A DNA stretch of 64,000 nt, from NCBI GenBank assembly GCA_002438785.1, contig DJQS01000008.1, forward strand, positions 1-64,000. The letters run 5' to 3'. Positions 8,448 to 18,365 of this stretch are shown in pieces (position 1 is the first letter of the stretch; every line of letters starts with the position of its first letter). The stretch comes from Caryophanales bacterium UBA6380 (GTDB lineage: Bacteria; Bacillota_I; Bacilli_A; RFN20; CAG-826). A program made the translations under genes and the position numbers. The notes beneath the pieces were generated by a model. The model ran no database searches. It was not told the origin of the DNA and was given only the letters and a program-made list of their open reading frames with translations.

Positions 8448-9558
8448 TATTATTATAAATTGATATATATATTTCTTTCTCTTTTATAGTTCCACCTGCA
8501 TGATTTGCCACAAGTGGCTTAAATTTTGAACTTGAAGTTAATGGATTATTAAATGAATATTCACCTTTAGATATTAGGAAGTAGTCACCTAAAGTGTTAA
8601 TTGCGTTAATATTATAATTATTTGAATACCCAAAAATATGTTTTTGTAAAATTTCATCTTTAGTTAATAAAATGAATTTATCTTTATAATATAAGTTATA
8701 TGCTTTTATAAAATTTTCTGGATTTTCAACAAAAAAACTTGCAAATCTCCCTTCAATAAAAAAATTTTTAAATTTTAATGAGTTATAAAATAAAGGATAC
8801 TCATCAATGAAAATATTTTTAACATTAATCATCCCATGATCAGCTACTAGTATAAATATGGTATTTGGATTATTGTTAACTAAGTTAGAAACTTTAATAT
8901 CTAAAAGTTTAATTAAGTCTTTTAAACCATAAAAATCTATTCCGTTCATATGCATATAATGATCAGGCTCGCAACAATAAAGGTATGTAAAATCAAAGTC
9001 TTTTATTTTTTTGCTAGCTTCTTCAAATAATAAATCCAAATCATAATCATTATTTTCCTTTAGAAAATTAAAACCCATTAATTGAATTGCTTTGTATTTA
9101 TTATTGTTATTAATAATTTTGATAAAGTTTGTAATATTTAGAATTTTTTCTGTAATTGGTGGATAAATTTTTTCTTTAGTTAATGAATTTGTACTAGGAA
9201 ATATATCAATAAAAGAATTTATTTTTGGAAAATATTGAGACCATCCTATGTAACCAGTTTCAATTGGATATTTACCAGTTAGCAAGGAAGTAGTAGCGGC
9301 AACTGTAGTTGGAGGATAAATAGAATTAATTGTTTTAAAAACATGACTATAAATAAATGGGCAATATTCTTTGTATTTATCGATGATATTTTTGCCAAAT
9401 CCGTCAAGAAGTATCAAACAAACGTTTTTATTTTTATTTTTATTTAAAATGTCATCAATATATTTTAAAGAATGATGAAATGTTTGACATTCGAATCTTT
9501 TTAATATTGAATTACTGAGATTTACTAAAGTTTCTTTTTTACTAAGTTCTAATTTCAT
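8443..9558 (-). CDS. Alkaline phosphatase superfamily enzyme (type I phosphodiesterase-like)
   Basis: A 371-residue metal-dependent phosphatase/phosphodiesterase fold without signal peptide, so probably cytoplasmic. Metal and catalytic positions of the family are visible: LLDGFG (Asp52), PPTTVAATTSLLTG with likely nucleophile Thr85, the EPDHYMH block, VADHGM, and NHAGG near the C-terminus. Substrate unknown; nucleotide or lipid phosphodiesters are typical. There is no ribosome site. A minus-strand promoter (TTGTTT, 17 bases, TAGAAT) ends eight bases before the ATG, suggesting a leaderless mRNA. Confidence 0.8.
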   Translation of the reverse strand: MKLELSKKETLVNLSNSILKRFECQTFHHSLKYIDDILNKNKNKNVCLILLDGFGKNIIDKYKEYCPFIYSHVFKTINSIYPPTTVAATTSLLTGKYPIETGYIGWSQYFPKINSFIDIFPSTNSLTKEKIYPPITEKILNITNFIKIINNNNKYKAIQLMGFNFLKENNDYDLDLLFEEASKKIKDFDFTYLYCCEPDHYMHMNGIDFYGLKDLIKLLDIKVSNLVNNNPNTIFILVADHGMINVKNIFIDEYPLFYNSLKFKNFFIEGRFASFFVENPENFIKAYNLYYKDKFILLTKDEILQKHIFGYSNNYNINAINTLGDYFLISKGEYSFNNPLTSSSKFKPLVANHAGGTIKEKEIYISIYNNK

Positions 9559-9566
9559 AACTAGTT

Positions 9567-9595
9567 ATTCTAATTTTTCTATGTTATAAAAACAA
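9567..9595 (-). promoter_or_regulatory. Leaderless-type promoter of the phosphatase gene
   Basis: Minus strand TTGTTT (9595-9590), 17-base spacer, TAGAAT (9572-9567). The ATG begins eight bases downstream of the -10 box, so transcription should start at or next to the start codon. Confidence 0.6.
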
Positions 9596-9603
9596 CAAAT
9601 TTT

Positions 9604-9697
9604 TAATTTAAAACACAATTTTTTTATTTAAAATTTTTAAAAAATACGATTGTGTCTTACTTTTTTAATTAAAATGAAACTAATTTAAAACACAATT
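9604..9697. repeat. 17-base direct repeat with inverted core
   Basis: TAATTTAAAACACAATT occurs at 9604-9620 and exactly again at 9681-9697. Between them ATTGTGT (about 9649-9655) is the inverse of the ACACAAT core. The 260-base gap between the divergent genes at 9558 and 9821 otherwise shows only AT-rich sequence. It could be a regulatory site. Confidence 0.6.
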
Positions 9698-9820
9698 GTT
9701 TTTTAAAAAGTTAAAAAATGTAAGAATAAATATAAAAACCTTGTTGTTTTAAAGGATTTTTTTGAAAATTTTACGAAATTAATTATTTATTTTTTAGAAT
9801 TAAAACATTAATATATAAGT

Positions 9821-10720
9821 ATGCAACACTTAAGTGACATTATTATAGTATGCTTATTAGCTTACGGATTTATTTTTGGATTAAGCCAAGGTTTTTTTCG
9901 AAAACTATGGAGAACTGTCGTTTTTTGTTCGCTTTTATTAATAATTTACTTTGCTTTTAAAGAAGTTGCAATTGATTTTATTAGATATGACTTATTAAGA
10001 TTGATTAAACCTGACGGGATTGTTATCAATGTAAATGAAGATTATTCAATTATTGCTACAAATATAGAAGATATTTTTGTAGTTTTGCAAAATGCTGATG
10101 AAAATTTAAGTGGTCAATATTTGAAACTAACATGTGCTCTTACATGTAAATTTATCTTTGTAGTTGCTTGCATTGGAGTTTCACTCATTGCTTCTATTGT
10201 AATTAGTTGGCCTTCATGGCACTTAGTAAAATTTATAATTCCATCTAAGTTTAGAAAGCATGTTGGAATTTTTCAACGTTTATTTGGATGTGTTGTTGGA
10301 ACATTTGAATGGATAGTAATTACATATTTATACGCAATTAGTCTTGGACAAGTTTGCCCAATATTAACAGAAATATTACCTTTATTAGAAAACGTTAATC
10401 AATTATCTAATTACTATTCTCAAATTAGTGAAGTAGTTAAATATATTAATCTAATTCTTGATCCTTCTAATTCAATTATTATGACTAATTTATTTAAGAT
10501 TTTGTCATCTATTGGTATAGATTCTTATAAATTATTAAGTTTTGAGTGGAACAACGCTCGTATTTTATTTAAAGATTCTTACGATTCACTTATTAGTGCA
10601 ATCGATAAAATATTAAAAAATATTAATAGTTCTAATAGTGGAAGTGAGAATGAAAATGTGGAAGGAATTTCTAATATAATTTCTTCTTATAAATTCGGTT
10701 TTAATTATTTAGGGATATAA
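9821..10720 (+). CDS. CvpA-like membrane protein
   Basis: The N-terminus carries DIIIVCLLAYGFIFGLSQGFFRK, the pattern of CvpA-family proteins (a membrane helix with GxxxGxxR). At least two more hydrophobic segments lie around residues 105-130 and 150-175. The C-terminal hundred residues are Asn/Ser-rich. No ribosome site precedes the ATG; TAATAT six bases upstream may make it leaderless. First gene of an operon with two large paralogous membrane proteins. Function unknown. Confidence 0.55.
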   Translation: MQHLSDIIIVCLLAYGFIFGLSQGFFRKLWRTVVFCSLLLIIYFAFKEVAIDFIRYDLLRLIKPDGIVINVNEDYSIIATNIEDIFVVLQNADENLSGQYLKLTCALTCKFIFVVACIGVSLIASIVISWPSWHLVKFIIPSKFRKHVGIFQRLFGCVVGTFEWIVITYLYAISLGQVCPILTEILPLLENVNQLSNYYSQISEVVKYINLILDPSNSIIMTNLFKILSSIGIDSYKLLSFEWNNARILFKDSYDSLISAIDKILKNINSSNSGSENENVEGISNIISSYKFGFNYLGI

Positions 10721-10734
10721 AGGAGGATTAAAAC

Positions 10735-12549
10735 ATGAAAAAGAAAGGGTTGGCTTTGTGGACTGTGCTAACAATTGCCAGTGTATTACTTTTAGTACTT
10801 ACTTTTTTATTTAGTAGTATCACTGAATGCGTTGGACTTTACACAAAAGACGCTAGCGAAATTACTTGGTTAAGTTTTGCTAATTTTTTTGCACCATTTG
10901 TTTATGGATTTAATGCTATAGCAAGTTTCAGTGTAAGATATTTAACAATAAGCTTAATTGTTGCTGTTGGATTATTTTTAATCGGAACGGTTGTATTATT
11001 TGTTTTAATGGGAGTTAAGAAAAAATGGAAGTATTTAGGACAATTTTTTGTTCTATTAATTACCGCTGTTGTAGGTGTTTATTTATTATGCTTTATCTTT
11101 GATACTGATGCCTTTAATGGTATGAGTCCATCTAGACAAATGATTACAACTAACACATTCTATAATAGTTTGTTGCTTTTTACTTCTAATGGTAAGATTC
11201 CTGGAAATGTTATTACATCAACTATTTATTATTTGTTTTTAGTATTTATTGTTACAACAATTGTTGCAGTTTTTGGAATGACTATTTTGACAGCTATTAG
11301 ACTTTTACAAACAAGAGTTGAAACTAATAATGCTGCTCCTGTTAAAGATGAAACTGTTAGTAATGCAAAAGTGAATGTTACTGAAGAGGAAAAACCTCTT
11401 GAAAAACCAACACCTAAGAAAAAAGTTGTTCTTGTTGTTAAAAGATATGATAGTTTTAAAGATGCCGGAGAAAAACCTGCTGAAAAACCTACTAATTATC
11501 CACATGAACAAGTAGTTGTTGAGCCATTAACTAGAGAAGATATTCGTCGTGCATTAAAAGAGGAGTTAGATGCTCGTTCAAAAGAAGAACAAAAAATTTC
11601 TTCTTACAACGAAATGAATAAATTAAAAGAAGAACATTTAACTGTTAGTGAAGCTGATGCAACTAAGGTTGAAAAGGATGAACCACAAATTCCTACACCT
11701 GTTATTGTTGCTATTCCTACACCTGTTAAAGAAAAAGATTTAAATGAAGAATCGACTAAGGTTGAGCCAAAAGTAGAAAAAGAACCTTCTTTAACAAAAG
11801 AACAAATTAGGGATATTATTAAAGAAGAATTATTAAAAGCTTTAGAAGAATTAAAAAATCAAGAACCTGAAGTTGTAGAAGAGGTTGTAGAAGAAGTTCA
11901 TGAAATTAAAGTACCAGTCGTCAAAAAAGTAGTTGAAGAAACTAAGACTGAGACTGAGCCTAATAATGAATTAGTAACTGAGGAAGTTAAAGAGGAACCG
12001 GTAGAGTCTAAAGAAGAATTAACAGAAGAATCTTCTACTACTAAACCTGTTGAAGAACAAAAGGCAACAGATGATAAAGAAGAACCAGTCGAAGAATTGG
12101 AAGTTAATAAGATTGAGAGAATACCTTTTGCACAAAGAATTAGAGAAGCTGATGCTGAAACTAAAGATAATTATAATCAAATAAAGTCATTGCTATTAAG
12201 TTATGGCTTAAAAAATAGAACAAGTAATGGCGGCGATGCTTTTAGATTGCATAAAGTTACATATTGTAAAATTACTGTTGCAGGAAAATCCTTGAAACTC
12301 TATTTAGCTTTAAACCCAGAAGATTATAAAAATACAACTTTACCAATTAAAGATGCTTCTAGTAAAGCAATTTATAAAGAAATACCATTAGTTTTCAAAG
12401 TAAAAAGTGGTTTATCGCTTAGAAGAGCTGAACAACTAATCACTGAAATGATGGACAAACACGGAATTGAACAAGCTGATCGTGTTGAAGTTAAAGATTA
12501 TGCTTCTACATTAGAAAATACAACTGATGAAGAAGATAGTGAAGAATAG
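10735..12549 (+). CDS. Large membrane protein with acidic linker and conserved C-terminal domain (paralogue 1)
   Basis: Four hydrophobic segments fill about residues 7-200. They are followed by a long Glu/Lys/Pro/Val-rich linker (about 205-460) and a globular C-terminal domain (about 465-595). The linker holds two helical motifs, LTREDIRRALKEEL and LTKEQIRDIIKEEL, and the phrase PTPVIVAIPTP. The C-terminal domain has FRLHKVTYCKITV, LKLYLALNPEDY and LSLRRAEQLI. I recall this domain from many uncharacterised Firmicutes proteins but know no function. Strong AAGGAGG site. The next gene has the same architecture. Confidence 0.75.
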   Translation: MKKKGLALWTVLTIASVLLLVLTFLFSSITECVGLYTKDASEITWLSFANFFAPFVYGFNAIASFSVRYLTISLIVAVGLFLIGTVVLFVLMGVKKKWKYLGQFFVLLITAVVGVYLLCFIFDTDAFNGMSPSRQMITTNTFYNSLLLFTSNGKIPGNVITSTIYYLFLVFIVTTIVAVFGMTILTAIRLLQTRVETNNAAPVKDETVSNAKVNVTEEEKPLEKPTPKKKVVLVVKRYDSFKDAGEKPAEKPTNYPHEQVVVEPLTREDIRRALKEELDARSKEEQKISSYNEMNKLKEEHLTVSEADATKVEKDEPQIPTPVIVAIPTPVKEKDLNEESTKVEPKVEKEPSLTKEQIRDIIKEELLKALEELKNQEPEVVEEVVEEVHEIKVPVVKKVVEETKTETEPNNELVTEEVKEEPVESKEELTEESSTTKPVEEQKATDDKEEPVEELEVNKIERIPFAQRIREADAETKDNYNQIKSLLLSYGLKNRTSNGGDAFRLHKVTYCKITVAGKSLKLYLALNPEDYKNTTLPIKDASSKAIYKEIPLVFKVKSGLSLRRAEQLITEMMDKHGIEQADRVEVKDYASTLENTTDEEDSEE

Positions 12550-12561
12550 GAGAATCAAATT

Positions 12562-14739
12562 ATGAAAAAAATAAAATTAGTTGGTTGGCCTATAGTATTA
12601 TTAGTATCTATATTATTGATGGGTGTAAGTGTCTTCTTTGCTTTCACTCAGCAAGGTTTAGAAATTCTAAAGTGGCCAATAGAAAGTAATGTACCTTTTT
12701 ATGTAGCTAATGCTTTTAATGGAAGTAAAACTTTTTTAGGATTATGCAAAAACGCATTACTTCAAAGTTTTATTACCCCTTTTGTTAATTTCTCATTAAG
12801 CCCAATTACAATTGCTTTTTATGCTTGTTTTGGAGTATCAATCCTTTTAATGATTGTGCAAATTATCTATTTTGCAAAATCTAAAAAACCTTCGATGATT
12901 TTTTGGATAATTGTAACTTTAATGTTTGCTTTTGGTAGCATGATGGTTTGTGTTACTGTTCAACAATATTTCGGCGCTTCAGGTGAATATTTTATTGATA
13001 AAGCTAATGTTACTGAAATTAATGGTTATAAAGTAAATCAAGATGCTACTATCAAAAATTTATTATTAAATCCAAACGCAATGTTTGGTGGAAAATTTGC
13101 TAAAAAAGGCCTTGTAATGTGTGGCTTAGCTTGGCTATTTATTGTTAGTGTCGTATTATTTGTTATCTCTTATTTAGTCATTTTCATTCAAACGTTAGTT
13201 TATGCAAAAAGTCATAAATTTGATAAAGAACTTGCAAATAGTAATGCTAATGATGAGATTAATTATGATAATGTAGGCTTAGGTGGCACAACAAACAATA
13301 TTAATACTGTTGGTAATTCATCACCTTTAATTGTTCAATATATAAATTCATATGGCCCTGATGCAAGATCAATGAATAATAATTGCTCTTGCCAATGTAA
13401 TGATCAAACTCCTACTCAATATGGAAATTGTAATTGTTCTCAACATATTCAAAATGTTGAAGAAGAAAAGCCTCTTACTAAAGAAGATGTTGAAAATATC
13501 ATCAACAATGCTTTAAAAGAAACAAAAGAAACTAAAGAAGAAGTTTCTTATCAAAATGATGCTGGTGAAGAATTAGAATACGTAGATTTGGACGATCTTA
13601 AAAATTTAATTAAAGACCAAGTTAGTACTGCTATTCATGAAGTAAATGCTGCAAAATCTGCAATCGAAGACAAAAAAGAGGTAGATTTACTCCCGGAAGA
13701 AACAAGCACTTATGATGAAAAACCATTTGCTAAGGATGTCAAAGTTGTAAGTGCAGATAATGATACATCTGACATCGCTGTTGATAACGAAAAGACAAAG
13801 GTAAAATTAACTACACCTATTGTTGTTGCTGTTCCTACTACTTTTGAACCTGAAAAAGAAACTGATTGCTCAGATTGTGATTGTACAAACAATTCTCAAG
13901 AAGAAACAGAAACTTTAACTGAAGATGAAATAAGAAATTTAGTTAGTGAAGAACTTAAATCAGCTTTGAAAGATTTTGCTAAACCAAAGCAAAAGAAAAT
14001 TATTAAAAAGATAATTAATAAAGAGGTTCCAGAATACATTGAAGAAGAGAAACCTGATGTAGAAAGTGATGTTTCTAATGCAAATAAAGAAACGTCTGTT
14101 TCTGAAGAACCTACAAATGTTATTGAAACTCCTATAAGTATCGAAAAAGAAGTTACTGTCGAATCATCTTCAAAAGATCTTAAGGAAGAAAACGAAGTAA
14201 GTAAGGAAGTTCCACTTCAAGAAGAAAAACCTGCAGAAGTTCAATTAAAAGTTCAAAAAAATAATGAAGTTCGTGGAAAAGAATCTACAATTGAAAAAGG
14301 CGAAGTTGTTAGATTAAATTTCTTTGAAAGAATTGCTTCAGGTGATGATTTATTAAAATCTAATTATAATGCTATTAAAAATTTATTAATGAGTTATGGT
14401 TTAAAAGATAGATTATCTAATACTGGTGATACATTTAGACTACATAAAGTTACATATGCTAAAATCACTTGTTTAGGTGATTCGTTAAAAATTTATTTAG
14501 CTCTTGATCCTAAAGATTATGTTTCAACTGCTTTACCAATTCAAGATGTCTCTAGTAAGGATTCTTATAAAGACATTCCATTAGGATTTAAAGTTAGAAG
14601 TGATTTATCTTTAAGAAGAGCAAATGAATTGATTCAATCTACAATGAGAAAAGCAAATCTTGAAGCTCTTAGTGATTATCAAGTGGTAGACTTTGCTAAA
14701 GAAATTGAAGATGAAGTTTCAAAGAAAGTAGATAAATAA
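12562..14739 (+). CDS. Large membrane protein with Cys-rich linker and conserved C-terminal domain (paralogue 2)
   Basis: Same plan as the preceding gene: hydrophobic segments within about residues 5-220, an acidic linker, and the same C-terminal domain (FRLHKVTYAKITC, LKIYLALDPKDY, LSLRRANELI). The linker contains three versions of the LTxEDI-type helical motif and TTPIVVAVPTT. It also has two Cys clusters absent from paralogue 1: CSCQC...CNC near residues 275-294 and CSDCDC near 435. AGGAGA precedes the ATG. The Cys clusters could bind metal; this is inference. Last gene before a terminator. Confidence 0.75.
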   Translation: MKKIKLVGWPIVLLVSILLMGVSVFFAFTQQGLEILKWPIESNVPFYVANAFNGSKTFLGLCKNALLQSFITPFVNFSLSPITIAFYACFGVSILLMIVQIIYFAKSKKPSMIFWIIVTLMFAFGSMMVCVTVQQYFGASGEYFIDKANVTEINGYKVNQDATIKNLLLNPNAMFGGKFAKKGLVMCGLAWLFIVSVVLFVISYLVIFIQTLVYAKSHKFDKELANSNANDEINYDNVGLGGTTNNINTVGNSSPLIVQYINSYGPDARSMNNNCSCQCNDQTPTQYGNCNCSQHIQNVEEEKPLTKEDVENIINNALKETKETKEEVSYQNDAGEELEYVDLDDLKNLIKDQVSTAIHEVNAAKSAIEDKKEVDLLPEETSTYDEKPFAKDVKVVSADNDTSDIAVDNEKTKVKLTTPIVVAVPTTFEPEKETDCSDCDCTNNSQEETETLTEDEIRNLVSEELKSALKDFAKPKQKKIIKKIINKEVPEYIEEEKPDVESDVSNANKETSVSEEPTNVIETPISIEKEVTVESSSKDLKEENEVSKEVPLQEEKPAEVQLKVQKNNEVRGKESTIEKGEVVRLNFFERIASGDDLLKSNYNAIKNLLMSYGLKDRLSNTGDTFRLHKVTYAKITCLGDSLKIYLALDPKDYVSTALPIQDVSSKDSYKDIPLGFKVRSDLSLRRANELIQSTMRKANLEALSDYQVVDFAKEIEDEVSKKVDK

Positions 14740-14777
14740 ATTTCATAAATAAGAATAGACAAAATCTTATAAAAATT

Positions 14778-14820
14778 ATAAAGTGTTAATGTTATGTGTT
14801 CATTAACACTTTATTTTTAT
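14778..14820 (+). terminator. Terminator of the paralogue operon
   Basis: The 13-base perfect inverted repeat TAAAGTGTTAATG / CATTAACACTTTA is followed by TTTTTAT. Confidence 0.88.
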
Positions 14821-14833
14821 AGAGGTAATAAGT

Positions 14834-15415
14834 ATGGGTTATGATGATATAAATACTGGTTTTATTGAGGTTATCGCAGGACCAATGTTTGCTGGTAAGT
14901 CTGAAGAGTTAATAAGAAGAATTAATAGACTAAAATATGCGAAAAAGAAGTTTTTAGTGTTTAAACCAATTATTGATGATCGTTATAGCATGACAGAAGT
15001 TGTATCTCATCAAAAAAGAAGAGAAGTTGCTATACCAATTAATGAACCTCGTGAAGTTTTTAATTATATAAAGCCAGATACCGAAGTTGTTTGCATTGAT
15101 GAAGTTCAATTTTTCAATGATGACATGTTCTATGTTATTAATGAATTAGCAGATTCTGGTAAAAGGGTTATTTGTGCTGGATTAGATTGCGATTTTCGAG
15201 GAGAGCCCTTCCCTCTTACTGCAAAATTATTAGCTAGAGCTGAATATGTTACTAAATTAACTGCTATTTGTGTTTGCTGTGGTAAAGAAGCCACGATGAC
15301 CCAAAGACTTATTAATGGTATACCTGCTTATTTTGATGACCCAATAGTTTTAGTTGGTGCTAGCGAATCTTATGAACCTCGCTGTAGACATTGTCACAAA
15401 GTTCTTAAAAGATAA
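14834..15415 (+). CDS. tdk: Thymidine kinase
   Basis: Type II thymidine kinase phosphorylating thymidine with ATP in pyrimidine salvage. P-loop GPMFAGKS at 16-23, catalytic Glu90 in DEVQFF, and a zinc site made of CVCCG and RCRHCH Cys/His residues. The length (193 residues) is standard. AGAGGT precedes the ATG. With DeoD and the later scavenging locus it indicates active nucleoside salvage. Confidence 0.96.
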   Translation: MGYDDINTGFIEVIAGPMFAGKSEELIRRINRLKYAKKKFLVFKPIIDDRYSMTEVVSHQKRREVAIPINEPREVFNYIKPDTEVVCIDEVQFFNDDMFYVINELADSGKRVICAGLDCDFRGEPFPLTAKLLARAEYVTKLTAICVCCGKEATMTQRLINGIPAYFDDPIVLVGASESYEPRCRHCHKVLKR

Positions 15416-15442
15416 AAAAACTACTAAATAATTACTAAAATA

Positions 15443-15483
15443 TAAGTTTCCAAGAATAAAATATTGGAACTTATTTTTTTATT
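15443..15483 (+). terminator. Terminator of tdk
   Basis: ATAAGTTTCCAA / TTGGAACTTAT, with one bulged base, followed by TTTTTTT. Confidence 0.8.
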
Positions 15484-15531
15484 CTTTACATATGTTAATT
15501 TATAAGAGCAACTTTTTTGGAGGATAATAAT

Positions 15532-17847
15532 ATGAATAAGATTATAAAAAGAGATGGGCGTATCGTAAAATTTGATAGAAATAAAATTTTTAGTGCTATT
15601 TTTAAAGCTTTTGCTTCTTTAGATATAGATAATGAGGATTTAATAAATAATATTGTTGATGAAGTAATAGATCGAATAAATAATAAATATAATGATAAAT
15701 TGCCAAGAGTTGAAGATGTTCAGGATGAAATTGAAAAAGTTTTAATTGAGCATAATGAAGCTGAAGTAGCTAAGGCTTATATTTTATATCGTGCGAATAG
15801 AACTAGAATTAGAGAAAGTAAGACTCATTTAATGGAAACTTTAAAAGATATTACTTTTAAAGATGCTAAAGATAATAATACAAAAAGAGAAAACGCAAAC
15901 ATTGATGGCGATACTGCGATGGGTTGTATGCTAAGATATGGCAGTGAATCAGCTAAGGAATTTTATTTATCTAATGTAATTGATCCTCGCTTTGCTAAGG
16001 CTCATCGAGAAGGTGATATTCATATTCATGATATGGATTTTTACACATTAACTATGACTTGTTGCCAAATTGATATCTTAGAATTATTTAAAAATGGATT
16101 TTCAACTGGGCATGGATTTTTAAGGGAGCCTCAATCTATTAGAAGTTATTCTTCGTTAGCTTGTATCGCAATACAAGCTAATCAAAATGATATGCATGGT
16201 GGACAATCTATTCCTAATTTTGATTATGGCATGGCTCCTGGAGTTATTAAAACATATCGTAAAAGTATTGTAAGAAATATTTGTATTGTTTTAGGAACCT
16301 ATGTCGATCATATTTGTAAAGATGAAGCAAAAGAAATTGTTAAAGAAGCTGAAGAATTATCTCATGATGAATGTCGTATCGGACATAAAGATTTTGAAAA
16401 TTCTTTATATAATGTGATAGCAACTAGATTTGAAGACTTAGACGATCCTCTTAAATTAACTAATTTCATTTTAAAGACATCTTATAATGAAACTAGAGAA
16501 GAAACATATCAAGCAATGGAGGCTTTAATCCATAATTTGAATACAATGCATTCACGTGCAGGTGCCCAAGTTCCTTTTTCTAGCTTAAATTATGGAACAG
16601 ATACTTCTATTGAAGGAAGAATGGTTATTGATTGCCTACTTGATGCTACTTTAGCTGGTTTAGGTGATGGAGAAACTCCTATTTTTCCAATTCAAATTTT
16701 TAAATTAAAAGAAGGAGTAAGTTATAATAAAGAAGATCCAAATTATGATTTATTCAGAAAAGCTATTCGAGTAAGTGGAGCAAGATTGTTTCCAAATTTC
16801 TCTTTTTTAGATGCACCATTTAATTTGAAATATTATAAAAAGGGCGATTATAAGACAGAAATCAGCTACATGGGATGTAGAACCCGTGTTATGGGGAATG
16901 TTGATAAAACTAAAGAAATTACTACTGGTCGAGGTAATTTAAGCTTTACATCTATTAATTTGCCAAGGCTTGGTATTAAACATAAAAATGATATCGATGG
17001 ATTCTTTAATGAGTTAGATGAAAAAATGGATCTTGTAAAAGATCAATTATTAGAAAGATTTAAAATTCAATGTTCTAAGAAAGTTTACAACTTTCCATTT
17101 TTAATGGGTCAACATATTTGGCTTGATAGTGATAAATTAAAGTGGAATGACACAATTGAATCTGTAATTAGACATGGTACTTTAACTGTTGGATTTATTG
17201 GATTAGCAGAATGCTTAAAGGCTTTAATTGGCAAGCATCATGGTGAAAGCGATGAAGCGCAAGAATTAGGTGTAAAAATTATTGGTCATATGAGAGATAA
17301 GACTGATGAATATACAAAAAAATATAATTTAAATTTTAGTTTAATTGCAACACCTGCTGAGGGCCTTAGTGGTCGTTTTGTAAAAATAGATAAAGAAAAA
17401 TATGGAATAATTCCTGGTGTTACAGATCGTGATTACTATACGAATTCATTCCATATTCCTGTTTATTATAAAATCTCTATTTTCGATAAGATAAAGAAAG
17501 AAGGTCCATACAATGCTTTAACTAATGGTGGACATATTACTTATGTTGAAGTTGATGGCGATGTTGCTAAAAATGAAAAAGCATTTGAAAGTATTATTAG
17601 ATGTATGCATGATAATGGTATTGGATATGGCTCTGTTAACCATCCTATCGATCGTGACCCTGTTTGTGGATATAATGGCATAATTGATGAATGCTGTCCT
17701 AAATGCGGTAGACATGAAGATGACACTAAATTCGAAAGAATTAGAAGAATTACTGGATATCTTGTTGGAACAACTGAGCGTTTTAATGATGCTAAAAAGG
17801 TTGAATTATCCCAAAGAGTTAAGCATTTAACGAAAGATAATTTATAA
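15532..17847 (+). CDS. nrdD: Anaerobic ribonucleoside-triphosphate reductase
   Basis: Oxygen-sensitive glycyl-radical enzyme reducing NTPs to dNTPs. An N-terminal ATP-cone (residues 3-90) gives allosteric control. The catalytic domain has CC in LTMTCCQID. The C-terminus carries a zinc-type Cys set (CGY, CC, CPKCG) and the radical Gly742 in RITGYLVG. The ATG at 15532 is chosen over an in-frame TTG at 15517, because the TTG lies inside the GGAGG ribosome site. nrdG follows with a one-base overlap. Confidence 0.96.
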   Translation: MNKIIKRDGRIVKFDRNKIFSAIFKAFASLDIDNEDLINNIVDEVIDRINNKYNDKLPRVEDVQDEIEKVLIEHNEAEVAKAYILYRANRTRIRESKTHLMETLKDITFKDAKDNNTKRENANIDGDTAMGCMLRYGSESAKEFYLSNVIDPRFAKAHREGDIHIHDMDFYTLTMTCCQIDILELFKNGFSTGHGFLREPQSIRSYSSLACIAIQANQNDMHGGQSIPNFDYGMAPGVIKTYRKSIVRNICIVLGTYVDHICKDEAKEIVKEAEELSHDECRIGHKDFENSLYNVIATRFEDLDDPLKLTNFILKTSYNETREETYQAMEALIHNLNTMHSRAGAQVPFSSLNYGTDTSIEGRMVIDCLLDATLAGLGDGETPIFPIQIFKLKEGVSYNKEDPNYDLFRKAIRVSGARLFPNFSFLDAPFNLKYYKKGDYKTEISYMGCRTRVMGNVDKTKEITTGRGNLSFTSINLPRLGIKHKNDIDGFFNELDEKMDLVKDQLLERFKIQCSKKVYNFPFLMGQHIWLDSDKLKWNDTIESVIRHGTLTVGFIGLAECLKALIGKHHGESDEAQELGVKIIGHMRDKTDEYTKKYNLNFSLIATPAEGLSGRFVKIDKEKYGIIPGVTDRDYYTNSFHIPVYYKISIFDKIKKEGPYNALTNGGHITYVEVDGDVAKNEKAFESIIRCMHDNGIGYGSVNHPIDRDPVCGYNGIIDECCPKCGRHEDDTKFERIRRITGYLVGTTERFNDAKKVELSQRVKHLTKDNL

Positions 17848-18365
17848 TGACTGACTTTATAAGAATTGCTAGTGTCATTGACGATTCTATTGTTGATGGT
17901 CCTGGTATAAGGATGACAATTTTCTTTCAAGGATGTAATCATAAATGTTTCGGTTGCTTTAATAAAGAAACATGGGATTTTCAAGGCGGACATTTATGTG
18001 ACATTAATAAAATTTATGAAGCCGCTATGAAGAATCCTCTATTAAGCGGAATTACTTTAAGTGGAGGCGATCCTATTTATCAAGTTAGTGGTGCATTAAA
18101 ATTAATAAATTTGTTTCAAAATACAAATTTAGATATTATGGTTTATACTGGTTTCACATATGAAGAACTTCTCGAAATGGAAAAAAATAATGAAGATTTG
18201 CATACTTTTTTAGATAAAATAGATTATTTAGTTGATGGTCCTTTTGAAATTGATAAAAAAGATATTGGATTAAAATTTCGTGGTTCGTCAAATCAAAGAA
18301 TTATTGATATGAAAAAAACTAGAAAAGAAGGAAAAATTATTACTACTGATTTTTCAAATTACTAA
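17847..18365 (+). CDS. nrdG: Anaerobic ribonucleotide reductase activating protein
   Basis: Radical-SAM enzyme that installs the glycyl radical in NrdD. The CxxxCxxC iron-sulphur motif is at Cys30, Cys34 and Cys37 (CNHKCFGC), and the SAM-binding SGGDP motif follows. The start overlaps the nrdD stop by one base (TAATG), giving translational coupling. Its last 23 bases overlap the end of the convergent gene at 18343. Confidence 0.95.
   Translation: MTDFIRIASVIDDSIVDGPGIRMTIFFQGCNHKCFGCFNKETWDFQGGHLCDINKIYEAAMKNPLLSGITLSGGDPIYQVSGALKLINLFQNTNLDIMVYTGFTYEELLEMEKNNEDLHTFLDKIDYLVDGPFEIDKKDIGLKFRGSSNQRIIDMKKTRKEGKIITTDFSNY

Noticed and set aside
15517..15531. TTG as start of nrdD (likewise TTG at 20420 for cpaF, TTG at 25729 for the flavin-reductase-like gene, GTG at 41969 for the nuclease)
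   Set aside because: Each lies in or on the ribosome-binding site of a better ATG just downstream.
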